Assembly (NCBI GenBank): GCA_009801015.1 | Contig: VHZZ01000969.1 | Coordinates: 96,081-141,578, forward strand | Source of the DNA: Silene noctiflora | Lineage: Eukaryota > Streptophyta > Magnoliopsida > Caryophyllales > Caryophyllaceae | Length of the DNA: 45,498 nt | Reading direction: 5' to 3' | Part shown: positions 1 to 11,717 of the stretch, piece after piece | How positions within the stretch are numbered: the stretch's first letter is position 1 | Layout of the letters: every line of letters starts with the position of its first letter | Made by a program: the position numbers and the translations under genes | Notes under the pieces: generated by a model | Databases searched by the model: none | Told to the model about the DNA's origin: nothing | What the model saw: the letters and a program-made list of their open reading frames with translations, nothing else

Positions 1-549
1 AAAAAAAAAAAATTGAATTGAAATATTTTTAATCGGTTTTTAAGATTTGGGTTTATTTTGTTTGGTGTAGTAGGCATGGTTTGGAGCTGGACTTTTGGTC
101 ATTTAGTTATGGAAAGAAGTACACGAATCCAGTCGTGCATGATAAAGTGATCCATGACTTAATCAAGAAGGTTGAGTGAAAATTGCATGATTTATCCATA
201 CAATGCTTCTTGAAAGGCCCAATGATCCATACATGTACACCACCACACCCTTTTAATTCATCAAGATGTTAAGACACTAGTGCATTCAGATTGATCCAGT
301 TATTAATGGGCCTACTCATTTTGGTCGAGATAGTTCTTAGTACAAGTCCATGTTATTCGGATCGGGATTTTACATGTCTTTAACTTAATGATTAAGAAAG
401 AGGTATATCCAATAATAGGTCACAAATTCAAATCCCCTTTTTGTTACGAAAAGAAGCATCGATCTGTGGCCACGTATAGGATACTTTTAAGTTAAAGAGT
501 TTTAAATCACATTTAATTTAATTTATTGTCCAAAATGCAGTGACTACTC
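1..549. other. Upstream non-coding DNA
   Basis: No convincing coding region is visible. The window opens with a run of 12 A. Around 380-445 a stretch reads like a very degenerate tRNA-type pair (TTAACTTAATGATTAAG, then ATTCAAATCCCC), too weak to call a SINE. The segment ends at the putative promoter of the X8-domain gene. Confidence 0.5.
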
Positions 550-555
550 TATAAA
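550..555 (+). promoter_or_regulatory. Candidate TATA box of the X8-domain gene
   Basis: TATAAA lies about 190 bases upstream of the ATG at 744. It is followed by a CT-rich stretch at about 608-635, typical of plant 5' leaders. Transcription would start near 580, giving a leader of about 160 nt. Position and composition are seen; use as a promoter is inferred. Confidence 0.45.
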
Positions 556-743
556 GAAACCTTGAAATGTACCCTACCTGGCTACCTCCATACAATACGT
601 TGCACCATTTCTCCTCTCTAAATTCTCTCTCTTATTCACCAAGATTACAACCGACTTTCTGACTTCCTTTGTCTCGTTTTTCATCAACCAAGTTTGTTTT
701 TTTACCGTTAGCTAGCTATATCTCTCAAAACAAGGAAGAAAAT

Positions 744-3700
744 ATGAACATGTATTTTGTTGGTAGCTTCTTCATCTTAGCCATCATGGTTCATCATTCA
801 AGTATTTTACCACTTTCCCTCTTTTATTTTGTTATTTATTTATTTATTTATTCATTCATGTTTGCTTTTAAGATCTTGTTATGTCGTCTTGTACTTCATT
901 TATGGTGTCACCGTGTCGGTACCGGGATTTGAAGTTGGATAAAAGTGTAAATTATATGGAAAACTTTAGGGAAGTAGTTTAGTAATAAAAGGAGTTAACT
1001 CAAGTTGTAACTTTTGTATCGACCGACGACCGTCCATACTAGCCCCCTCATTTGCATATTGTCAATTGTCTATATATGTGTCGTAAAAATACGGCACCAC
1101 AATAGTTGTAAATGTTTTTTGGGTGAGGAGATTCTATTATGAAATAATTCGGATGTATCAGTGAGTCTCACCTTGCTAAATGTGACAATTTTATAATAAA
1201 AAATAATCATTCATGTATTTTTATTTCACATAATGGTTAATTGGTATTCATCATAAAATAATTACATTTGTCAGTCACAAGCTTGGGACACGTTACAAAT
1301 GAGAATTAGTGATAATACATAGATTGGATTTTATTGGTACTTTTTAAAAGTTGGGTATATCCCGTATATCTTTGTAAAAGTTCTGGTATATTCTCCCTCC
1401 CGTTGCTCTTAATTTAGACTAGTTAAGATCGATTTATACTTACAAGATGTCTGAAATGATAAAATTTTAAAAAAAGTTCCCTTTTGATTTATCTCTGATT
1501 AGTATATCCTTGTATTTCCGTTGCTGATTGATTGTTTACATTTTCCCAAAGCTTATAATAAAATATCAACAATAAAGAATCAATTTAGTTGGAGGAGATA
1601 TTTTAGTAGCTTGATTTTTCTAGGATGGCTGGCTGGCTGTACCACTCGTTTTTTATGTTTGAGTTATTAGATAAAACAATTAATAATACTCTCAGTCTCT
1701 CACAAACAAATAATTTACCCTTTGGTGTCTTTATTTACTCCCCTTTTTCTAAGGTGTTTTTGAATGACAGTAAATAACCGAGTGACATTTATGACCAACC
1801 TATAAAAATGGCTTATTTATTTTGTTTATGTTTATGCAGGTGCATCATTTTGTGTGTGCAAGGCAGGACTGCAAAGTACAGCATACCAGAAAGTAATAGA
1901 CTATGCATGTGGACAAGGAGTTGATTGTAGTCCTATTGGACCAAATGGACAGTGTTCCAACTCTAATGGACTTCAAGGTCACTGCTCTTTTGCTGCTAAC
2001 GGCTATTACCAGAAAAATTCTGCCAAAGGCGCCACCTGTGATTTCGAAGGATCTGCCCAACTCACTAATTCTGATCCCAGTATGCTACTCCTTTACATTT
2101 CTAGTTGATTTTTGTTTTTTAGTAAATGATTCGAGTAATACATCTGATTGCCCCCCTTATCCCGCAATTTAGCACTGGGGTAATGTTGACGTAGTTCATG
2201 ATCTTATATCAGTACTGAACTGAGAGAAGTCTGAAATATTTTTGTGTGTTGAGAAATGATGTAGGTAGGTAGCCTACGGCCCGCACCGCGGGTGCTCTAC
2301 CCGTGCCCGTACCCGTGCCCGAGCCCGAAGCCGGCCCGGCGTGGCGCGCGTGTGTGGTGACGGTGTCCCCTCACTACTACACATATTAGTAGTGTAACAC
2401 ACTAGTTCACTTATAAACTACAACCTCTTAGTTTATTCAACCAGGATAAGAAAGCTTCTTTTGAAGCATTACTTCCAACATGAACTGCTGGTATGTTGTT
2501 AACTAATGGTCATATAACTTACTAATTCTAGGTTACTCGACTCTTTTGATCGAGTGCTAGTATCATAGCTTGTTAGGTAGCCATATAACCTAGATTTGCG
2601 CAAAAAATAATTATACTCCGTATTAGTTGTGGAATTTTTTGGCAAAATAGGGTTATTTGACAAATTAATTGGGTTTTTGGGGTCGGTCTCAAACTATTTG
2701 GGCCAATGGGTCCACGTTATCACTTGTATTTTTTTTTTCCTGTTTTTGTATATAGCCGTTGGGGTAGTTAGCGGTTTTAGTCGTTCTAATTTTCCAAAAC
2801 ATACCGCGAGTATTAGAAAAAAGTGAAGAGAATAAGCCGCTGTGGCGCTGATGTCCCTAGCGGTTTTAGTCTTTGTATTTTACCGACCATTTGGAAGTTT
2901 TAGAAAAATGGTGGAGAGGAAAAGCCGTTGACTTTACAAGCGGCTTTCCTTAGTGCTTAAGTGATTTTTAAGTGCTCAAGTGCCTAAGCCGCTAACAACA
3001 TTAGTGACTTTCCCTAAGTCGTATTTGAATCAATTTTTAAGGTACCGGCTTAATGGAATGTTATGAAAATAATGAAGCCGCTAATTATCCCAGCGATTTT
3101 ATATAAAAACAGAAAAAAAAAATAGAAGTGATGACCCATTGGCCCCAAATAGTTTGAAACCGACTCCAAAAATCTAATTAATTTGACAAATAACCCCATT
3201 TAACCAAAAACTTCTTAGTTATGTTGGAAATATATTACTTAAAGTGTCTTCAATGTGTTGTTTTTTCTTGTGCACGTGTGGAAGTAGGAGAAAATGACTG
3301 ATAAACTGATAAAAGTGCTGGTTTTGATTCCTGTTTTTCCTCGTGTTAAAATATTACAGGTGGTGGAGGCTGCTCATTCTCTGCTACCTCTGGCTCTGGG
3401 TATGTCTTCAACAGTAACGTCTGAGTACTCGATTTGTTTGTGGTGTTCAAAATATAAATGGTTTCGGTCAAATATTAATACTGAATACTTGAATTAGTAA
3501 TATACAGGGTAGTGTCTGCCAAAGATCCGCTGTCAAGTATTACTTTACTCGGAGATATATGTTTAATACTCCGTACCATGTCTAGAGCTTGAGTTCTCGT
3601 TCTCGACCTATCAAAGATCGCCTTACCTCACCTTCCCAAGAAGTAGATAGATAACTTAGTACCCCGGAAAAGCACATTGACTAGTGTTAGATATTTGTAG

Positions 3701-4608
3701 GAAAAATGTTTATATTATTGTTGGTACTTAGAGGCTAAGTAAAAGAGGCAACTTTTGAATGATAAGAGACCTTCCCTAAAGTTGCAACTTTTTTCCTGCA
3801 GCAAAAAAAATCACATAGTTTTGTCATATAGCCTCATATCCAACCTGTAGAGTTGTATGATTGTCTTTTTGACTCATATGTCAGCAATCTTTAGCTAAGG
3901 CTATTGAAGTGGCCTTTACTTTGTTAAAGGGGAGTTAAAGTTGCTCTAGTATGTGTCCCTATCGTAATGGACCGTCTTAAGCGTTTCCTAATTAAGTACG
4001 GAGTAATACATTATCATATCATGTCCTTGAATAATAAAACAATGTGGAAAGTAGTACATGCTTTCACATGTTTAGTTTGAACTTTTCAAGTGCGGCAAGA
4101 TAATGAAACATAAGTGAAATATGAAAATATAAAGAATTCAACGGAACGAAGAGATAATTACAAAGTGGGGATAATTACATGTTGATTTAGTTTAAGAATA
4201 ACACAACTAGCTATTTTGTTTCTTTGACGCAGCCTTACCAGTAATGGTACAACTAGTCCCGGCACAACTGTGCCAGCAACATCCCCTACAACTCCGACCA
4301 CTACTCCTGTATCTGGCGGTGGTGGTGGCATCATGCCCATAACTCCAGTATCTGGCACAGGTACCTCTACACCTGGCACTAGCACTGGCGCCCCAACATC
4401 TAGCACCGGCACAGGGACAAGCACTAATCCAACCACAACATCCCCTTACTCTACCGGCAATTCAACCAGCACCGGGGTCCTTGGAGGAGGAATGGGGATG
4501 GCTCCCACCGCATCAAGCATGGACAACCATGGGAACAAAATCTGGAGCATCAGCCTATGGTCAGTTCTTAGTGCGCTAGTGATCTCAGCAGCCATCACGT
4601 GCATCTGA
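744..4608 (+). CDS. X8 (CBM43) domain GPI-anchored protein, plasmodesmata callose-binding protein-like
   Basis: Four exons join in frame: 744-801, 1840-2079, 3360-3399 and 4233-4608, giving 237 aa. Residues 1-21 form a signal peptide. Residues about 22-106 are an X8 domain with FCVC in place of the usual WCVC, cysteines at 24, 26, 43, 49, 58, 68, 86 and 104, and the family motifs GYYQKN and CDFEGSA. A Gly/Ser/Thr/Pro-rich linker follows, then a hydrophobic tail over the last 20 residues with no charge after it, as expected for GPI attachment. Members of this family (PDCB) bind callose (beta-1,3-glucan) at the plasmodesmal neck and restrict cell-to-cell movement; that role is inferred from family membership. 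The length fits the family, which is around 200 aa. All junctions are GT-AG. Other X8 proteins of unknown role share this architecture, so the exact subgroup is uncertain. Confidence 0.9.
2275..2352. repeat. GC-rich CCCGTG/CCCGAG simple-sequence island
   Basis: In intron 2 of the X8-domain gene a sharply GC-rich patch is built from imperfect CCCGTG, CCCGTA and CCCGAG units inside AT-rich DNA. No reading frame or terminal repeat is visible. It resembles the ACCCG-rich interior of the hAT-like element at 21363-21860 and may be a remnant of a related element. Confidence 0.5.
2632..3214. mobile_element. MULE-type non-autonomous element with long terminal inverted repeats
   Basis: The first ~80 bases (2632-2712) are an imperfect inverted copy of the last ~80 (about 3131-3214); outer ends read GAATTTTTTGG and, inverted, GAAGTTTTTGG. 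Flanks are TTAGTTGTG (2623-2631) and TTAGTTATG (3215-3223), a 9-bp target duplication with one mismatch, the hallmark of Mutator-like elements. The interior has no transposase frame but repeats an AAGCCGCT-like word in both orientations. It lies in intron 2 of the X8-domain gene. Confidence 0.85.
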
Positions 4609-5416
4609 AGTCGAGAGTTTGCTGTTGGCACCTCGTATCATACGAGTGCATCACAACTATTAGTTTCAATCTGCTGCGAGTCATTTTTGTCTGCTTCCCA
4701 CCCTTCCACTTCACATATTAAGAATCTTGGGATGGTAGTTGCAGACTGATGGCTAGCTTTAAGGGATTTTATCTGTTCTCTATTTATCTTCGGCCGAAAT
4801 TTTTACCACTATTTGTTCTATGTATATCTAAATTTAGCTTATAAATTAATGCTCATGTATGTAGCAGATTGAACTATTGTGTATCTGTAGTTCTGTACTA
4901 TGTCATTATGTCAGTGTGCTAGATCTTTCAGGAATGTTTGAATCAACCACCGTTTACCACCCTTGATGGTTTACTACCACGTAATTTATACTCCCTCCCA
5001 TCCAAAGAAAAGTTCTAATTCGGTACCAACCCATGTAAGAGTGTAGACTGTAGAGCTAAACCGAATCTATTTTCCTGGTCACCCTAGAGACATGTCGCAT
5101 TACTCTTTCCGATTTGGGAACTTGGAATACCACTTAAACTGAAAATTTCGAGCACATTCCACATTAATCGTAATACAGACATCAAATTACTGACAGGGTA
5201 AATGATCAAATAATCACATCTCCTTTTGGAGCATTTCATTTATCTAATCGAAAACATTTAGTTAAATTATTAGGTACTCTATATACATTTTCATCTGAAT
5301 ATTTATTTGGAGGTAAGCCAATTACTTTCGGCGTATTATTGCTAATTTAACTAGATATACTAAACTAAAACTAAAGGAAACTAAACTCCTGGCATTTTGG
5401 TTATGCACAACTTCAA
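4609..5416. other. Intergenic region between convergent genes
   Basis: This stretch holds the 3' ends of the X8-domain gene (+) and the beta-galactosidase (-). At about 4990 ACTCCCTCCCATCC looks like one Stowaway-type MITE end, but I could not find its partner. No coding region is seen. Confidence 0.5.
5302..5307 (-). promoter_or_regulatory. Candidate poly(A) signal of the beta-galactosidase gene
   Basis: AATAAA on the minus strand, about 110 nt after the stop codon at 5417-5419. Plant poly(A) signals are loose, so this is only the best match. Confidence 0.35.
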
Positions 5417-8400
5417 TCAACAAACGATTTCTACTGCAAGTCTCTTAGCTTTATTAGAGCAGTTGGGAGCATCACCAAACACGGCTTCAGTAACGTCCAC
5501 CGAACACGTTTCGTTGCCAACACAAGCCTGCCAACCCGATGAAAACCCGTGAATAAACCTCGAAAAAACGATAATTAAGTTAAATCAAATTTCAAAAATA
5601 CAGAACATTACTGAAGATTACCTTGGTAAGGATGGCATGAGCATCATTAGTTCCCTCACATGACCCCTTGCCGAAAGAGCCACAAACACCTTGAGGATCA
5701 CCATAGCTCGCAAACTTGACCTCACTAATCGGCTTCCCATTGCAACTTAAATTTAGAGAGTTCCCTTCATATACCTTGGCACATGCTCCTCCTATTGTCA
5801 CTGTCCGGAAGTTCACCTGTGACGGGTTTCCCCCGAATTCTTCAAATAGAACGAGTGTGTTCACATCTTCCTTCAGGAAGGACCGGGGAACATGGTACCT
5901 ACATTCTCACAAACAACGTAGTATCAAAAGAAAACCAATGATGTATAAGACAATCACGCATCAAAGCAACCTAAATCTTTTGTATAATCATTATTTGAAG
6001 CAAGGATGGATGAGAATGTGTTCTTACAATGTTTGTGTGGGTTTGCCACAGTTGGTCACACACTTATTATTGTCGTATTGGCCACGGTAGTCACAAGCGT
6101 CAAGGCTGCAGCCATCCTCACCGGCTACAAATGCAGGCCAGTACCTCCCTATGCTCTTCCCATTCATCCAAGCTGCTCCCTTGCCCATTCCGGATAAGTC
6201 CACTACCACCGGGTCTGTCCCTAGTGGCGCCTTGAATGTCGTCTAAGAACACAAATGACAGCGTAAGCTTTACAGCAATAACAACTACAATACCACACCC
6301 CTATGTCTCAACGAGGTTGGAATGGTTAGATAGTCGTACCTTATACCATGTCAAGGTAGTGTTGATACGGAAGTCACCACTAGACCTCCATCTGGTGGCA
6401 TGGACAGATCTTTCACTGAACAACATATCACGATCAAGGCCTTGTAAACCAGTTGAGTATGACCATGTATGAAGAGTCAAGTTCTTGATCACCGTTTCAT
6501 CACCTCGTACACCAAGCAATTCTACGGGACCAGTTATACCTGTGGGAACCATGTCGAAGTATGCACCATAGTTCTACACACACACATGTACACAATGTCA
6601 ATTATAACATAATACAAAATGATGAAATTGTTTGATTAGTTAAAATATGGAAGTTTAACTCGGGTTTTTGTACCTTAAGCCCTACAGTGGCGCTTAGAAG
6701 GGCAATTACATTCTTGCCTGGCTTCAGTTTGATCTTCTTCTCAAAGGAATTGATACCGTATGAATCATCTTTGCCATAGTCATATCCTGGATAATCATTG
6801 GCATATTCATATCCTGAATTAATAATAACACAGTCGAAAATCAGATTTTTGGTTCTTGGATATGCTAAAAGTGATGACACAAAATGAAGTTAAAAATTAG
6901 TAACATTTACCAAGATCTTGGCCATTAACATATATGTGAAGAACATGGCCACTTGAATTGACTCTAATCCTCATGTCATCACTCCAAATAATGTCGTTCT
7001 TGTCGAGATTGACACTAAGAAATACACAACACATACACAAACATTAGTCATGGTGGGACGACTCACTAAACGCAGCTCATTATAAGTACTTAGTTAAAAT
7101 ACTTGCAAACAGTACTCGGAGTTAAGGTATTTACCTAGTCATGTACCAAAGATAGTCACTAGTGTCGTTAGTAGCTGCCTTTTGCTCAATGAGACCATGG
7201 GCTGCAAAAGAACCTCTACCTTCAACGACATTCTTGGAAATATGTTCGCCTCTCCAACTCCATGAAAGAGAGCTCGGTTCTTCTTCTGCTTCATTGGGTT
7301 TTGTTACCATGATTGAAGTTTGTGTATTCACCTAATTAACATCACCACAAGTTTACGAACTTTTCAAACAACACAAATTCATTCTCATATAAAATAGTCA
7401 GATGTTCCAAATCAACCACCCGTTTAGCAGTCAAGACGATATCATATTAAAAAAACACGGTCATAAATGACCCCAAGTCTTACTACCTTAGCAGTGTTAT
7501 ATACTTCATTTCTGCAATCTTGTAAAATACTGACAGACCAAGCAGGAATAGTGTAGTTCTGTCCTCCTAGTAATATTGTTGCATCATTTGTAGTATTATC
7601 ATTGCTGATAAAACAAGTCGAGGTGTCATTGTACGAGTACACCGTCACCTAAACAAACAAGATTGAAGAACAAGTTGATATTAGACGCGAGTAAATTTGA
7701 ATGAAAGGAGTCCGTAGAAAACAAAAGTAATGCTTACATTAACCAAATCGCTCATCTCGGTTGTTACAATATCCCCATTGGTTACAAGTTTCTCCATCGA
7801 GTGTAACACTGAATGAAGCTGCTTGAGATGTCCCCATTTCGGTTGATTCAAATTGCCTGATCAATCAAAAACAACAAATATTACAAACCAAATTTAATTG
7901 TTCAACCATTTTGTAAGATACATGAGTTTTAAGTCTGCATACCATATTCGTCAAGAGGCGCATCATAATCATAGCTTGTGGCGATATATGGACCGCCACT
8001 GGTTCGTCCAAAATTCGTTCCACCATGATACTAATCATGTACCAAGTACGTCAATTAGCATGTTAATCACATTTATGTCGCAGAAAGAAAATTAAAAAAA
8101 TTATAATCGTATATGATAATATGAATTCGCAATATATATTTGTACCATGTAGTAGTTTTGCAGCGTGCCTCCGGTTTGGAAGAACCGTGCAACGGCATAG
8201 GCCACATCCTCAGCAGTTCTATGTGGAAGTTTACCACCCCAATTTGTGAACCTATAGTAAAAGTGAGTTTATGGATCTGGTACTCAAGAGGATCATCAAA
8301 ACATCGTATCTCAACAGAAACTAATCATTATCATTATTGAGTAAAAAATTCAAACTAAACTAACCAGCCAGTCCAATTTTCGGTCCACATCTTAGGGCTG

Positions 8401-9688
8401 TTGGGGTTATTTGGTGTAAAGTCATGACAGTACCATCCATTGCATGTATTTATCTGATACACATTAACAAATCAAATGCAAACGTCAGTTCACTTAGCTT
8501 TATAATCTCGTTAAGTGATCGAATTTATAAGGATAATAATAGTAATAAAATCGAATTGTAATATTACCATTGGCTGAGGTGCATCGCTTTGTTGGCACAT
8601 AATCCATGGGACACCAACATTTTGTGCTACGGCCATCTTTGCGCACCAATTTATATACGCTTTACCAGCATCGCCGTAAGGTGCCATGACGTTTCCATAT
8701 TCATTCTCAATCTATAAATACAAAAAATAAACTTCGTTAATCAATTATGAATCAACAAATAATCGTTTTCCTCACTTGCTTTTTTTTATTTAAATGAGCG
8801 CACCTGTGCTAGAATGATTGGGCCACCTTGAGAAGCAAATAAATTCTCCTCTTTGACCATGTCAACTATTAATGTTGTAAAATTTTGCATTTCATCCTAC
8901 ATAAAATTATTGCAAATTTTAGCATAGGAAAAAATTTACTCCTTAATAAAAGTAAGTAATTTATAAGCAATTTAAAATGATAATATTGTCACCTTAAAAA
9001 CTTTATTATCGGTCCGGAGCTCAATGTCAGGCAAGTTATGCAACCACACTGGAAAACCTCTATACAAACCAAAACAAAAATAATATTTATTACGAGTATA
9101 AATCATCAAAAAATTACGCTTTTACGAAAAATTACCCGTAATTCCACTCGGCACAAGTGTACGGGCCGATTCGAAGAATGGCATAGAGTCCAGCATCTTG
9201 GATGGTTTTGATGAACCTTATTAAATTATTATTTCCATTAAAATCATATTGCCTACGTTTTGGTTCATGCGCGTTCCAAAATACGTAGGTTTCGATCGCA
9301 TCAAGCCCTCCTTCTTTAGCTTTCCTTATCAAATCCGGCCACATCTAAATAAATAATTCCATGATATTCGTCAAATTAAATCGGTACTCAAACATAATAA
9401 AATACGAACAATATAAGTTTTTTTTTTTATATTTTGCATCATGTTAGTAATAGAGTCAGAATTCAAAATCTAAGTAACAGTATAACGAACTAATTTAGTG
9501 TTAAAAAATAAGTGTACCTCAGGGGTACTACGAGGATAATGAATAGAACCCGATAATATAATTTTACGCTCTCCATTAATGAGAATTGAACGACCATCAT
9601 GTGTAACTTGAGTAGCTAATGCTATATAAACAAAGAATGCTAAAAGAATGGTGAAGGTGCAAGTTTTGTGTGATAAAGTAGCAGCCAT
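5417..9688 (-). CDS. BGAL: Beta-galactosidase, GH35, with C-terminal SUEL/Gal-lectin domain (BGAL7/15-like)
   Basis: Seventeen exons, from the ATG: 9518-9688, 9136-9344, 8993-9059, 8804-8896, 8568-8711, 8365-8453, 8146-8251, 7943-8030, 7738-7856, 7487-7648, 7135-7331, 6911-7014, 6674-6813, 6340-6573, 6028-6242, 5622-5898 and 5417-5527. They join to 841 aa with GT-AG introns throughout. Residues 1-26 are a signal peptide. The GH35 catalytic domain follows, with the family signature [14 protein letters not shown] (acid/base Glu184) and nucleophile Glu253 in MWTENWTGW. Jelly-roll domains come next, and a cysteine-rich lectin domain occupies about 750-841. The enzyme should be secreted and remove terminal beta-galactosyl residues from wall polysaccharides. 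[19 protein letters not shown] and FEE.GGNPS match the BGAL7/15 branch from memory. Exon 13 carries a 27-bp tandem duplication with two possible acceptors. No stop or frameshift is seen. Confidence 0.95.
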
Positions 9689-9740
9689 ATTGTATTGTTA
9701 GTTTTGAAATTTCTGAGGAAACTTTACGTTCAATTACTTG

Positions 9741-9748
9741 TATTTATA
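9741..9748 (-). promoter_or_regulatory. Candidate TATA box of the beta-galactosidase gene
   Basis: The minus strand reads TATAAATA about 55 nt upstream of the ATG (9686-9688), which predicts a short leader of about 25-30 nt. It is a good match in sequence and position. Confidence 0.55.
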
Positions 9749-11717
9749 GATGTTTCGGAGTTTGTTGCGATATCAATTGGGTGATGTGTTTGAATTAAAA
9801 ACAAGGTTTTCAGATAATGTATTTGAATTAAAATAGATGTTTCCTGTTTATCTAAACTACATTTCGGAGACATATCCATATTCATAATCACATATAATTG
9901 GAATTGTATCACTTGTATAATAATTGTATAGATAGATACTAATTTTTTCTTATAAAATATTTAAATTTAGAAGTTGAGTTGAGGTAAACAAGAATGACTA
10001 GATAAAAGATAAGGTTTAATGTATTTGGATATGAATAATTACGAATTTATAATAGTATCAAAGTTTACATTACCAATTTAGCAGGATAATAATATCAATT
10101 TTTTTGAACGGATTTAGGAGGATAGTATCAAAGATAAGGTCTAACAGAGGGTCAAATAGTCCATTTTGAAAGAACATATCATCAAACTCTGTCAGATATG
10201 AATCTATCTGATTCAGAAAGGAAAAACTTTATCTCAATTTCAATTCAAACCGGGTTTGATTTGGACTCCGTACGTGTTCTGATAAATATTTACCATCGGA
10301 ATTAAAAGCGGAGTCTCTGGATCTTTAGTTGTTGTAGAAAACAAAGATTTATTGTATAGGTTGTTTAGCAGCAGAAAATATGAGTCATCAAATTGTTAAT
10401 CACAGTTCACAATTCCTATTGTTGGAAGAAATGGAATAGCATTCCTAATGTTAGAATTAAAAAATACGGAGTAAAATAGAAGAAATGGAAAAGAGATTAG
10501 AACAATGATATACTATAGAAGATAAGCATCGTTTATGTAATTCCTCTTTTTACAGTTGTCAAAAAAAAACATCGCTTATGTTGGGAAATAGAAACAAGTT
10601 GGACGTAGCGACTGCTACAACATCGGCGTCATGGGACGGTCCGTGGGCGTTGTCTTTCCTGGGCAGCAGATAGAAAACAGTGAATAAAAGTAGTAGTGTG
10701 AAAAGCCGAGTGTGGATAGTGAGGAGATGAGGAGTCCTGGGAAGAAATGGCGACATGGTAAACGGCCTTGGCAAAGAGATCGAGCCCTTGGCATCAACCA
10801 CAAGGGGATGTTTCAGAGGGTATAGAGAAGGGGAGAAAGTAACTAGGAAGGGTGCAACGGATCGAATGACGAGTCCGCTTCACATAAATCAAACAAAAAA
10901 TTCGTGCAATCCCAAGGGCTGCAGTCATTCAATCAGGAGATGGATACTTTATGAAGTGCAAAACTAGTACTAAAAATAACCGCAGATATAATCTAAATCG
11001 TCTCCAACTACGAAATAACCGCAAAGAAACATGCTTCAACGTTCAGCCATTATAGAATAAAATTTCTCTTACGGGTTTTGGAAATTAATGATTTATTGTA
11101 AAACATACAGGAAATTAGCTGAAACAAAGATGAACTCAAATGTGCCATTGATCACAACCATTAATCAATACTCCGTAATTACTACTCAATAGCATTCCCT
11201 TGACCACTTCGTGAGAGCACCCACTATGGCGGATTATTGTTGTCGACGGTGAACACTACTCCGTTCACATTACAATAAAATAAAATAAATAAATAAATTC
11301 AACCCAAAGAGACTTAATTATAGACTATAGAGTACGCCATTTATTAGCATTTAAACCATTTAAAGAAAGGTTAGGCTGTTAGCACTTAGCAGGACATAGG
11401 GGCATTGATAGATTGCAGACCTTGCTCCTGATATTTTGGTACAGCGGTAATATAGGATATAATAAAATGCAGATATTCATAAATTAAAAGTTTATATTTA
11501 TAAAGTTGGCCCTTATGTACACGTATAAATTCATTAAGTAGTTAAAAGTGAAGATACAAAATGAGACGCTCAAGTTCAATCTTGTCCTTGTATGAAGGCG
11601 TTCAGACTTGAGGGTTCTGCATCACTGCGTAACACACCGACAAGAACATCATGTTTTTGCGTCTTTCATTTTCGCATACTAAGCAACTGAGGCTGCTTGG
11701 ACTTGGAGTGCTAGTGT
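9749..11717. other. Intergenic region: beta-galactosidase upstream DNA and helicase 3' flank
   Basis: The part next to 9749 is AT-rich upstream DNA of the beta-galactosidase. The part just below 11718 should hold the 3' UTR of the helicase gene; AATAAA on the minus strand at 11340-11345 is a possible but distant signal. Apart from the orphan ORF at 10559-10756, no coding region is seen. Confidence 0.5.
10559..10756 (-). CDS. Orphan short ORF with N-terminal membrane anchor, possible gene fragment
   Basis: A 65-aa frame starts MSPFLPRTPH. It has a short polar N-terminus, a hydrophobic stretch (LFTLLLLFTVFYLL), then a basic pair and a polar tail, the layout of a type II (Golgi-type) signal anchor. 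The DNA is richer in GC than its surroundings and is preceded on the minus strand by a CT-rich stretch, like a leader plus first exon. There is no downstream exon I can identify before the beta-galactosidase gene. I do not recognise the family. It could be a detached first exon, a small expressed gene or chance. Confidence 0.25.
   Translation of the reverse strand: MSPFLPRTPHLLTIHTRLFTLLLLFTVFYLLPRKDNAHGPSHDADVVAVATSNLFLFPNISDVFF

Noticed and set aside
380..445. Possible SINE with degenerate A and B boxes
   Set aside because: Both boxes deviate strongly and no tail or target duplication was found.
4158..4631. Antisense ORFs across the Ser/Thr/Pro linker of the X8-domain gene
   Set aside because: Low-complexity shadows (Val/Pro-rich) of the sense linker with no family resemblance.
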